This document shows, piece by piece, positions 46,030-53,697 of a stretch of DNA of 64,000 bases (position 1 is the stretch's first letter; each line of letters opens with the position of its first letter). The stretch is from Pseudomonas sp. MM211. GTDB taxonomy: Bacteria > Pseudomonadota > Gammaproteobacteria > Pseudomonadales > Pseudomonadaceae. The DNA is taken from assembly GCF_020386635.1 (NCBI RefSeq), contig NZ_CP081942.1, positions 1,240,001 to 1,304,000 on the forward strand. Direction: 5' to 3'. Below the pieces are notes generated by a model that was given only the letters and a program-made list of their open reading frames with translations, did no database searches and was not told the DNA's origin. A program made the translations under genes and the position numbers.

Positions 46030-47415
46030 TCAGCGATCGCTCTGCTCGCCCTTCGCCGGGCTTTCCGGCAGGAACCAGTTGAGCAGCAGGGCGCAGATGC
46101 CTCCGGTGGCCACGCCGGATTCCAGTACGTTGCGCAGCGCCGCCGGCATATGGGCGAGGAACTCCGGTACCTGCGACACGCCAAGGCCGAGGGCCAGGGA
46201 CACGGCGATGATCAGCAGCGCGCGGCGATCCAGATCGATGCCCGCCAGGATGTTGATGCCCGAGGCAGCCACGGCGCCGAACATCACCATGGCCGCACCG
46301 CCGAGTACCGGCTCCGGTACCGCCTGGATGACCCCGGCCACTGCCGGGAACAGGCCGAGAATCACCAGCATCAGGGCGATCCACACGCCGATGTGGCGGC
46401 TGGCGATGCCGGTCAGCTGAATCACGCCGTTGTTCTGGGCGAAGATCGAGCTGGGGAAAGTGTTGAACACGCCCGCCAGCAGCGAATTGACGCCGTTGAC
46501 CAGCACGCCGCCCTTGATCCGCTGCATCCACAGCGGGCCTTCGACGGGCTGCTTGGACACCTTGCTGGTGGCGGTCACGTCACCGATGGCCTCCAGGGAG
46601 GTCACCAGATAGATCACCAGCATCGGGATGAACAGGCTCCAGGAAAAACCGAGGCCGAAGTGCAGGGGCATTGGCACCTGGAACAGCTCGGCCTGGTGCA
46701 TGCCGGTGAAGTCCAGGCGGCCCAGGTAACCGGCCAGCGCATAGCCGACCAGCAGGGCAATGACGATTGCGCAGCTGCGCATCCACACTACGGGAATGCG
46801 GTTGAGCACCACGATCACAGCCAGCACCACGCCGGACAGCATCAGGTTCTCGCCATTGGCGAAGGTGCCGTTGGACATGGCGCCGTAACCACCGCCCATG
46901 CTGATCAGGCCGACCTTGATCAGCGTCAGGCCGATCATCAGCACCACGATGCCGGTGACCAGCGGGGTAATCAGTTTTTTCACGAACGGCAGGATGCGCG
47001 AGATACCGATCTCGACGAACGAGCCAGCGATCACCACGCCGAAGATCGCCGCCATCACCGCTTCGACCGGCGTGCCCTGTTTGACCATCAGCGCGCCGCC
47101 GGCAATCAGCGGGCCGACAAAGTTGAAGCTGGTGCCCTGCACCACCAGCAGCCCGGCACCCAGCGGGCCAAAGCGACGGCACTGCACGTAGGTGGCGATA
47201 CCGGAGATCACCAGGCTCATGGAAACGATCAGGTTGGTGTCGCGGGCCGACACGCCCAGCGCCTGGCAGATCAGCAGGCCGGGGGTGACGATCGGCACGA
47301 TGATCGCCAGTAGATGCTGCAGTGCGGCGAGGATCGCCACCAGCGGACGCGGGCGGTCTTCGAGGCCGTAGATCAGTTCGTCACGCTTCGGGTCGGCTGG
47401 TTGCATGGTGGTCAC
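46030..47415 (-). CDS. NCS2-family nucleobase:cation symporter (uric acid/xanthine permease type)
   Basis: A 461-residue membrane protein with 12-14 helices. LAALQHLLAIIVPIVTPGLL, QGTSFNFVGPLIAGGALMVK and FNTFPSSIFAQNNGVIQLTG are the NCS2 signatures; NNGVIQLTG is the motif in which xanthine and urate transporters carry substrate-determining residues. VYLVTSLEAIGDVTATSKV precedes it. Length and motifs favour a purine (xanthine/urate) transporter over a uracil one. No purine catabolic gene adjoins it here. Confidence 0.92.
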   Translation of the reverse strand: MTTMQPADPKRDELIYGLEDRPRPLVAILAALQHLLAIIVPIVTPGLLICQALGVSARDTNLIVSMSLVISGIATYVQCRRFGPLGAGLLVVQGTSFNFVGPLIAGGALMVKQGTPVEAVMAAIFGVVIAGSFVEIGISRILPFVKKLITPLVTGIVVLMIGLTLIKVGLISMGGGYGAMSNGTFANGENLMLSGVVLAVIVVLNRIPVVWMRSCAIVIALLVGYALAGYLGRLDFTGMHQAELFQVPMPLHFGLGFSWSLFIPMLVIYLVTSLEAIGDVTATSKVSKQPVEGPLWMQRIKGGVLVNGVNSLLAGVFNTFPSSIFAQNNGVIQLTGIASRHIGVWIALMLVILGLFPAVAGVIQAVPEPVLGGAAMVMFGAVAASGINILAGIDLDRRALLIIAVSLALGLGVSQVPEFLAHMPAALRNVLESGVATGGICALLLNWFLPESPAKGEQSDR

Positions 47416-47635
47416 TGCCTGGAAAAACGGCGGATTCTACGGGTTGGCCGGGGCAAGCCCAAGTGGCATTCACAAGGCCGAATGAAACACCGCGGGCGCC
47501 GGGGTTGCGAACCTTCCCCCGCGGAGGAGAGTCTGACGCCCGAACATGACTTTCGACCGGTAGAAAAGGCGTACGCATGAACAGGATATTGAAAGCCGCT
47601 GGCCCGTGTGCCAGCGAAGCACAGGCGGTCGGAGC

Positions 47636-48613
47636 ATGAGCGATTTTCCGGACGATATCGACCTCCAGGCGTTCTGGGATGATAGCGCCTACGCACGTAA
47701 GGAATTCACCGATGCGCCACCCGGCGACGCGCTGATCGCCGAGCTCGAAGCGGAGCTGGGCTACCGTTTGCCGCCTTCTTATGTCGCCTTCATGCGGCGG
47801 CACAACGGTGGTACGCCGCACATGTGCTGCTTCCCCACCGACGAGCCGACCTCATGGGCCGAGGACTACGCCGCTATCACCGGGTTCCTCAGCATCGGGC
47901 GCCACAAGCGGTATTCCCTGTGCGGCGAACTTGGCAGCCGTTTCATGATGCAAGAGTGGGGCTACCCGGATATCGGCGTGTACATCTGCGACTGCCCGTC
48001 CGCCGGCCACGACATGGTCGCTCTCGACTACCGCGCCTGCGGTCCTCAGGGCGAGCCCCAAGTGGTGCATGTTGATCAGGAAAGCGACTACCACATCACC
48101 GTTCTGGCCAAGGATTTCGAGACGTTTGTGCGCGGGTTGGTCAGCGAGGAAGCGTTCGATACCGCCGAGGAGGACTTCCAGGCAGACCTGCACCGGGTGA
48201 CCGAGGGCGAGTTCTCCGAGATGCTCGCGCCACTGCTGGACGACTTTCCGCCGTTTCCGCGCATCGACGAAGCAGTCCGCGCGATCGCCCTGCAACTGCT
48301 CGAGGAAAAACGCTATTTCGCCCTGCATGCCGACCCGCTGTCATACCTGCTGTATGACGTGCAGTTCTGGGTTTACCAGCACCGCCAGCGCGTCGAGAGC
48401 CGCCAGCAATACCTGGACGCCTACTCGCCAATGATCGCCTTCGACGGACGTGGCTTCAGCACCTGCGGCTATGCACCGGGTTTCGTCGAGGACTGGTTCA
48501 AGGCGCGTTTCAACGCCCGCGAGCTGATCGAGAGTCGGCATGGCATCGTATTCAGCGAAGCGCACACCTTGCTGGTGACCGAGCAGTTACTGGGATTTCT
48601 CGTAGAGGGCTAG
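47636..48613 (+). CDS. SMI1/KNR4 family protein
   Basis: A 325-residue protein from the ATG at 47636, preceded by GGAG. Residues 30-190 form the SMI1/KNR4 (SUKH) domain: LIAELEAELGYRLPPSYVAF, MRRHNGGTPHMCCFPTDEPT and PDIGVYICDCPSAGHDMVAL. The remaining 130 residues are unassigned. In bacteria SUKH proteins are often immunity proteins for contact-dependent or type VI toxins, but large stand-alone forms of unknown role are common. No toxin gene is next to it, so an immunity role is not supported here. Two uncharacterised small genes follow. Confidence 0.88.
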   Translation: MSDFPDDIDLQAFWDDSAYARKEFTDAPPGDALIAELEAELGYRLPPSYVAFMRRHNGGTPHMCCFPTDEPTSWAEDYAAITGFLSIGRHKRYSLCGELGSRFMMQEWGYPDIGVYICDCPSAGHDMVALDYRACGPQGEPQVVHVDQESDYHITVLAKDFETFVRGLVSEEAFDTAEEDFQADLHRVTEGEFSEMLAPLLDDFPPFPRIDEAVRAIALQLLEEKRYFALHADPLSYLLYDVQFWVYQHRQRVESRQQYLDAYSPMIAFDGRGFSTCGYAPGFVEDWFKARFNARELIESRHGIVFSEAHTLLVTEQLLGFLVEG

Positions 48614-48800
48614 CCTAAGTCGGCGGCCTTTTTGAAAGCCCTGGCCATGGGGTTCTGTTCGATAAAGCCGCAGCCTCGCGAGGCTCTGCATAGCCAGCGG
48701 AAGTGTGTCGCGATTTGGTCATGCAGTGCTGCAGGTTTTCCAGGCAGTCGCTTAATATTGGCCGACTGAACGCCGTCCCACGAGATGCCAAGGAGGCCCT

Positions 48801-49271
48801 ATGAGTAGTTACATCACACTGCGTACATTTTCAGCGGAAGAGCTCTTGCTGGGCGAGGAAGAAACGCGACAGGTGCTCAAGTTCTTCTTCAAGGCTGAGC
48901 ACACCTTAATCGATGGTTTAACCATGAGTGACAACGCGCGTGGTTTTGCACAGGGGTTACTGGTCGAAGCTATCGATGCCAGCTATGCGATGGGCTACGT
49001 GGAGGCACTGTTCAGAAGTGCCGCCAATCCGAATCAGGGGCCGGTGAAGGTCATCAAGGCCTTTGGCAAAAAAGCGGCCAGGCACTGGTTCAAGCATGCG
49101 TCGAGCAACGACCTGATGAATGTGAAGGTCTACGAATCGGTGGTGTCGACTATCGCGCGCAATTTTCGCTCGATACTGCGCACGGAGTTGGCCAAGACTA
49201 GAACCGAGCGCCCCCATGGCGCCATACTGGCGTACCAGGCGCGGCAGCCCAGCGACAGGGTCTGGGGATAA
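48801..49271 (+). CDS. Hypothetical protein, 156 residues, predicted all-helical
   Basis: Starts MSSYITLRTFSAEELLLGEE after AAGGAGGCCCT. There is no signal peptide. Predicted amphipathic helices (TRQVLKFFFKAEHTLIDGLT, MGYVEALFRSAANPNQGPVK, VYESVVSTIARNFRSILRTE) fill most of it; the C-terminal 30 residues are basic. I recognise no family. The ankyrin-repeat gene begins 3 bases after its stop, so the two are co-transcribed and probably act together. Confidence 0.75.
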   Translation: MSSYITLRTFSAEELLLGEEETRQVLKFFFKAEHTLIDGLTMSDNARGFAQGLLVEAIDASYAMGYVEALFRSAANPNQGPVKVIKAFGKKAARHWFKHASSNDLMNVKVYESVVSTIARNFRSILRTELAKTRTERPHGAILAYQARQPSDRVWG

Positions 49272-49274
49272 CGC

Positions 49275-49793
49275 ATGAAAAAAGCACGTAGCGTACTTTA
49301 CGGACTTTCTGCGCTGGTGATCGTCGCGGCTGCCGGCGGCAGCTACCTGCTCGCCACCCAGTCGATGGAGCAACTGGTGCAATGCGGCACCGAGGACAGC
49401 GATGCGCTGGTGCCGTCGTTGTGCGTGAGCTACTTGAAACTGCTCCGGCTGGATGCTGTTTCCATCAGTGAATTGCAGGCTGGTGCGGGGCTCGATGGCG
49501 TGCTCAACAGCCAGGGAGACAATCGCTATCAGGTCGCCGAGCTGTTGCTGCAGAACGGCCTCGATGTCGACGGCGTCAATCACTACGGTGTCGAGGGTGG
49601 CGAGCACCTCACGCCACTGCAGGCCGCTATTTATTACAACGACAGACAGCGCATCGAGTTTCTGTTGCGACACGGCGCCGACGCTAGTGTGCGAGACAGT
49701 CAGGGGCGTGATGCCCTGGCGCTGGTCGGGCACCTGAGCGCAGAGCACCCTGGTGAGGATCGGTCTGCGTTGCTGGCATTGTTCAAGCGCTGA
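49275..49793 (+). CDS. Ankyrin-repeat protein with N-terminal membrane anchor
   Basis: A 172-residue protein. Residues 5-27 (VLYGLSALVIVAAAGGSYLL) form a signal anchor, so the rest is probably periplasmic. A Cys pair (QCGTEDSDALVPSLC) could make a disulfide. Two or three ankyrin repeats follow: YQVAELLLQNGLDVDGVNHY, LTPLQAAIYYNDRQRIEFLL and RHGADASVRDSQGRDALALV. Periplasmic ankyrin proteins often neutralise or tether a partner protein. It starts 3 bases after the 156-residue gene, its likely partner. Confidence 0.82.
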   Translation: MKKARSVLYGLSALVIVAAAGGSYLLATQSMEQLVQCGTEDSDALVPSLCVSYLKLLRLDAVSISELQAGAGLDGVLNSQGDNRYQVAELLLQNGLDVDGVNHYGVEGGEHLTPLQAAIYYNDRQRIEFLLRHGADASVRDSQGRDALALVGHLSAEHPGEDRSALLALFKR

Positions 49794-49960
49794 GCGATAT
49801 CGGAGGGAGTACCGCCTATATTGCCCAAGGCGTGAAGTGGGAGTGGCCATGCTTGCGGGGCTGGCGGATGGTTTCTGTGCACCTTCGGGGTGAACTCACC
49901 CTCGCCGCCGCTCTGGCTCGCGGGTGTTACGGACAGCGCTAAGCTAAGCGTTAAATGTTA

Positions 49961-49988
49961 TTGGTTTTATATTTCTTATAACCATAAA
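49961..49988 (+). promoter_or_regulatory. Putative promoter of the tau operon
   Basis: TTGGTT (49961-49966), a 16-base AT-rich spacer and CATAAA (49983-49988) lie in a sharply AT-rich stretch of the otherwise GC-rich 272-base gap before tauA. An imperfect inverted repeat (TTATTGGTT...TTATAACC) overlaps it. Sulfate-starvation genes usually depend on CysB-type activators that bind such AT-rich upstream DNA; no exact site can be named. Confidence 0.4.
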
Positions 49989-50065
49989 TTCTCCTCCATC
50001 AGCGCCGTGGTGGCGCTTCGGCAGCTGGGATCAACCGCAGCGGTGCCACTTGCGAGGAGTCGAAC

Positions 50066-51049
50066 GTGAAACGAACCATCAAAGCCCTGCTGCTCGCTGT
50101 CGCTGCAGCCACCGCCGTTCAGGCCCATGCCGCCGACATCGTGATCGGCTATCAGACTGGCGTGGATCCATCCAAGGTCGCCCAGGCTGACGGTGCCTAC
50201 GAAAAAGCCATCGGCGAGAAGCTCGATTGGCGTCGTTTCAACTCCGGTGCCGACGTGGTAACGGCCTTGGCTTCCGGTGACGTACAGATCGGCAACCTCG
50301 GTTCCAGCCCGCTGGCCGCCGCCACGTCGCGCAAACTGCCACTGGTGACCTTTCTGGTCGCTGCCGAAATCAATGCTGCCGAGGCGCTGGTCGTACGCAA
50401 CGGCAGTGGCATCGACAGCCCCGAGCAACTGGTCGGGAAGACCATCGCCACCCCCTTCGTTTCCACCTCCCACTACAGCCTGCTTGGCGCTCTGAAGCAC
50501 TGGAACATCGACACCACCAAGGTGAAGATCGTCAACCTCAATCCGGCCGAAATCAATGCGGCGTGGAAGCGTGGTGACATCGACGGTGCCTTCGTCTGGT
50601 CGCCAGCACTGGGTGAAATCAAACGCAGCGGCAAGGTGCTGACCGATGCGGCTGAGGTCGGTAAATGGGGCGCGCCGACGTTCGAGGTCTGGGTCGCTCG
50701 CAAGGATTTCGCCGACAAGCACCCTGAAGTGCTGGCCAAGTTCGCTGGCGTGACCCTCGATGCCTTCGCCGACTACCAGGCCAACGTCGCCACGTGGACG
50801 GCCGACTCCGAACAGGCGGGCAAGATCGCCAAGCTGATCGGTGCCAACGCCGCCGACATCCCCGAACTGCTCGCCGGCTCCGCCTACCCGACTGCTCAGC
50901 AGCAAGTCAGTACCGACCTGCTGGGTGGCGGTACTGCCAAGGCCATTGCCCGCACCGCTGAGTTCCTCAAGGAACAGAAACGCATTCCCGCTGTGCTGCC
51001 TGACTACTCGCCCTACGTAAGTGCTGAGTACGTCCGCCAGGCGCAGTGA
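50066..51049 (+). CDS. tauA: Taurine ABC transporter, periplasmic binding protein
   Basis: A 327-residue protein with a signal peptide (LLLAVAAATAVQAHAA). The mature part, IVIGYQTGVDPSKVAQADGA, VTALASGDVQIGNLGSSPLA and GKTIATPFVSTSHYSLLGAL, matches TauA, which binds taurine and related sulfonates. It is the first gene of tauABCD. An intrinsic terminator separates it from tauB, which would raise its yield over the membrane components. GAGGAG lies before the GTGAAACG start region at 50066. Confidence 0.94.
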   Translation: MKRTIKALLLAVAAATAVQAHAADIVIGYQTGVDPSKVAQADGAYEKAIGEKLDWRRFNSGADVVTALASGDVQIGNLGSSPLAAATSRKLPLVTFLVAAEINAAEALVVRNGSGIDSPEQLVGKTIATPFVSTSHYSLLGALKHWNIDTTKVKIVNLNPAEINAAWKRGDIDGAFVWSPALGEIKRSGKVLTDAAEVGKWGAPTFEVWVARKDFADKHPEVLAKFAGVTLDAFADYQANVATWTADSEQAGKIAKLIGANAADIPELLAGSAYPTAQQQVSTDLLGGGTAKAIARTAEFLKEQKRIPAVLPDYSPYVSAEYVRQAQ

Positions 51050-51077
51050 AACCAGAGCTACGTTCAAGCCACTTTTC

Positions 51078-51101
51078 GCCCCTCTCCGGAGGGGCTTTTT
51101 T
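51078..51101 (+). terminator. Intrinsic terminator/attenuator between tauA and tauB
   Basis: GCCCCTC, loop TCCG, GAGGGGC and six Ts form a textbook terminator in the 69-base gap between tauA and tauB. Partial read-through would give an excess of binding protein over ATPase and permease. Confidence 0.88.
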
Positions 51102-51118
51102 ACTTTGAGGAGTCGACC

Positions 51119-51907
51119 ATGAGCCGACTGAGCGCCGAGCGGGTCAGCTTGAGCTTCAAGCGTCGCGGTCATTCGCAGGTCATCTTGGATAATTTCGATC
51201 TGCAGATCGAAAAGGGCGAGTCCGTGGTGGTGCTCGGCCCGTCGGGCTGCGGCAAGTCCAGCCTGCTCAACGTGCTGGCAGGCTTTCAGCCACCTGGCAG
51301 CGGCCGCGTGCATATCGATGGCCGCACCCTCGAAGGCCCGGGCGGCGATCGCGGTGTGGTGTTTCAGGATGACGCGCTGATGCCCTGGCTCGATGCCCTC
51401 GACAACGTTGCCCTGGGGCTGCGCCTGCGTGGCCTGAGCAAAGAGCAACGTCACGCCCGGGCACGTGAGGTGCTCGAGCTGGTCGGTCTGGCCAGCCATG
51501 CTCATCATCAGATTTCCGAACTGTCGGGCGGTCAGCGTCAGCGCCTTGGGCTGGCGAGGGCGCTGGCGGTCGATCCGGACTTTCTGCTGCTCGACGAACC
51601 CTTCGGTGCCCTCGATGCGCTGACCCGCGAGCGCATGCAGTTGCTGCTGCTCGACGTCTGGAAGCGCACCGGCAAGGGCCTGTTCCTGATCACCCACAGT
51701 GTCGACGAGGCACTGTTTCTCGCTACCGAACTGATCGTGCTGGACGGCCCGCCTGCCCGTGCGGTGATTCGCCGGCAACTGCCGTTCGCTCGGCGTTACA
51801 TCGCCGGTGAGCCGGTGCGTTCGATCAAGAGCGATCCGGCCTTCGCCGAGCTGCGCCAGGAACTGCTCGATCTCTTCCTTCAGGAGTCCGCCGACCATGC
51901 CTTCTGA
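51119..51907 (+). CDS. tauB: Taurine ABC transporter, ATP-binding protein
   Basis: A 262-residue ABC ATPase. Walker [12 protein letters not shown] (about 42-52), Q-loop [10 protein letters not shown], signature [16 protein letters not shown], Walker [13 protein letters not shown] and the switch His in [10 protein letters not shown] are all intact. TGAGGAGTCGACC precedes the ATG. Its last 11 bases overlap the start of tauC, as in a tightly coupled operon. It powers TauC with taurine delivered by TauA. Confidence 0.95.
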   Translation: MSRLSAERVSLSFKRRGHSQVILDNFDLQIEKGESVVVLGPSGCGKSSLLNVLAGFQPPGSGRVHIDGRTLEGPGGDRGVVFQDDALMPWLDALDNVALGLRLRGLSKEQRHARAREVLELVGLASHAHHQISELSGGQRQRLGLARALAVDPDFLLLDEPFGALDALTRERMQLLLLDVWKRTGKGLFLITHSVDEALFLATELIVLDGPPARAVIRRQLPFARRYIAGEPVRSIKSDPAFAELRQELLDLFLQESADHAF

Positions 51908-52712
51908 TGCGCTGAAAAACACCCTGAATGACCGCAACCGCCGTTTCGTGATCCGCTTCGACCGTCGCCGGGTGGCCGCTTTCGGTACCTTGGCGGCGTT
52001 GGCGAGCCTGTGGTGGCTGGCAACGCACCTCGGCTGGGTCGACACCATCTTCCTGCCTGCCCCCGAACAACTGCTGGTGGCCCTCAAGGGGCTGCTGCAG
52101 GACGGTTATCTGGATGCCACGCTTTGGCAGCACCTGAGTACCAGCCTGGGGCGCGTGCTGGTGGCGCTGTTGGCTGCGGTCGTCACGGCCATTCCGCTGG
52201 GAGTCGCCATGGGCTTGAACCCGACGCTCAACGCCGCGCTCGACCCGCTGGTGGAGTTCTATCGACCGATCCCGCCGCTGGCCTACCTGCCGTTGATGGT
52301 GATCTGGTTCGGCATTGGCGAGCTGTCCAAGGTGCTGCTCATCTACATGGCGCTGTTCGCGCCGCTGCTGATCGCCACCGTGGGCGGCGTGCGCAGGGTC
52401 GACAAGGCACGTATCCAGGCGGTGCGCTGCCTGGGTGCCAGCCGCTTGCAGGTGGTGCGCCACGTGATCCTGCCCAGCGCGCTACCGGACATCCTCACCG
52501 GCCTGCGCATCGCCCTGGGTGTCGGTTGGTCGACGCTGGTCGCTGCGGAGCTGATCGCAGCCAATCAGGGCCTGGGCTTCATGGTTCAGTCTGCCGCGCA
52601 GTTTCTTGCCACCGACGTGGTGGTGGTCGGCATCCTGTTGATCGCCAGCATCGCCTTGACCATCGAACTCGGTTTGCGCGCGCTGCAAAAGCGCTTCGCC
52701 TCCTGGAACTGA
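51897..52712 (+). CDS. tauC: Taurine ABC transporter, permease
   Basis: A 271-residue permease with six helices. The start at 51897 ([16 protein letters not shown]) lies inside the tauB end, after AGGAGTCC. The EAA loop that docks the ATPase is [20 protein letters not shown] near residue 180. [20 protein letters not shown] is the usual N-terminal SsuC/TauC block. It forms the channel of the taurine importer. Confidence 0.94.
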   Translation: MPSDALKNTLNDRNRRFVIRFDRRRVAAFGTLAALASLWWLATHLGWVDTIFLPAPEQLLVALKGLLQDGYLDATLWQHLSTSLGRVLVALLAAVVTAIPLGVAMGLNPTLNAALDPLVEFYRPIPPLAYLPLMVIWFGIGELSKVLLIYMALFAPLLIATVGGVRRVDKARIQAVRCLGASRLQVVRHVILPSALPDILTGLRIALGVGWSTLVAAELIAANQGLGFMVQSAAQFLATDVVVVGILLIASIALTIELGLRALQKRFASWN

Positions 52713-52743
52713 CTGCTGAACGGGACTGAATAGAGAAAGACCT

Positions 52744-53583
52744 ATGACCATCTTATTCGAACGTATCGGCCAGGCCCTCGGCGCGCGCGTTACCGGTGTC
52801 GACCTGAGCCGCCCGCTGGATGCTGAAAGCTACGCCAGCTTGCGCCAGGGGCTGCTTGAACATCAGGTGTTGTTTCTGCGTGATCAATTGCTGACGCCGC
52901 GCCAACAGCGTGATGCGGCAGCCATGTTCGGTGATCTGCATATCCACCCGATCTATCCGAAGATCGAAGACCAGCCAGAAGTCCTCGTCCTTGATACCGA
53001 GCTCAATGACCTGCGCGACAATGCCCTGTGGCACTCCGATGTGTCCTTCATCCAGTCGCCGCCGCTGGGCTCGCTGCTCAGTGCACGGCACGTCCCGGCT
53101 CATGGCGGCGACACGCTGTGGGCCAGTTGCTCGGCCGCCTACGAGGGATTGTCCGCACCGATCCGGCAACTGCTCGACGGCCTGACCGCCGTGCATGACC
53201 TGACCCTGTCGTTTCCCCTGGAACGTTTTGGTACTACGCCCGATGCACTGGAAAAATGGAACGCCGCTCGGGCGGCGAATCCGCCGGTCACACACCCGGT
53301 GGTACGCGTGCACCCGGAAACCGGCCGCAAGGGGATTTTCGTCAGCGAGTCCTTCACCACCCGGATCGTCGAGTTGGAGCCGGGCGAAAGCGATGCACTG
53401 CTGAAGATGCTCTTCGCACAGATCGCCAAACCGGAATTCAGCGTGCGCTGGCAATGGCGCCAGGGCGACCTGGCGTTCTGGGACAACCGCCTGACCCAGC
53501 ACTACGCCTGCGACGACTATCGCCCGCAGCGGCGCATCATGCACCGCGCGACGATTCTGGGGGATCGGCCGTTCGGGCCTTGA
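52744..53583 (+). CDS. tauD: Taurine dioxygenase
   Basis: A 279-residue 2-oxoglutarate-dependent iron enzyme converting taurine to aminoacetaldehyde and sulfite, supplying sulfur under sulfate starvation. The iron ligands are in [15 protein letters not shown] (HxD, about residues 98-100) and [20 protein letters not shown] (distal His, with the 2-oxoglutarate-binding Arg). [19 protein letters not shown] is the family N-terminus. It follows tauC by 31 bases, completing tauABCD. Confidence 0.95.
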   Translation: MTILFERIGQALGARVTGVDLSRPLDAESYASLRQGLLEHQVLFLRDQLLTPRQQRDAAAMFGDLHIHPIYPKIEDQPEVLVLDTELNDLRDNALWHSDVSFIQSPPLGSLLSARHVPAHGGDTLWASCSAAYEGLSAPIRQLLDGLTAVHDLTLSFPLERFGTTPDALEKWNAARAANPPVTHPVVRVHPETGRKGIFVSESFTTRIVELEPGESDALLKMLFAQIAKPEFSVRWQWRQGDLAFWDNRLTQHYACDDYRPQRRIMHRATILGDRPFGP

Positions 53584-53622
53584 AGTATCTGCAGGCCATA
53601 AGCTTCAGGCGGCAGCTCGAGC

Positions 53623-53672
53623 CGTGGGAGCGGGCCATGACCGCGATTCGTGCGCATGGCGCACTCCCACAG
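53623..53672. repeat. REP hairpin between tauD and the first iron-island receptor
   Basis: CGTGGGAGCGGGCCATGACC at the left and GCATGGCGCACTCCCACAG at the right, the same unit as at 16312 and 37046. It separates convergent tauD and the TonB receptor gene. Confidence 0.85.
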
Positions 53673-53697
53673 ATAACGGTGTAGGGGCGATCCAGGC

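Noticed and set aside
47636..48613. A contact-dependent toxin immunity system around the SMI1/KNR4 gene
   Set aside because: No toxin, VgrG, Hcp, PAAR or CdiA-like gene is present in the window, so the immunity idea has no partner here.
49976..52087. A 703-residue open frame on the minus strand across tauA and tauB
   Set aside because: It is opposite two genes with complete family motifs; low stop-codon density in GC-rich DNA explains it.
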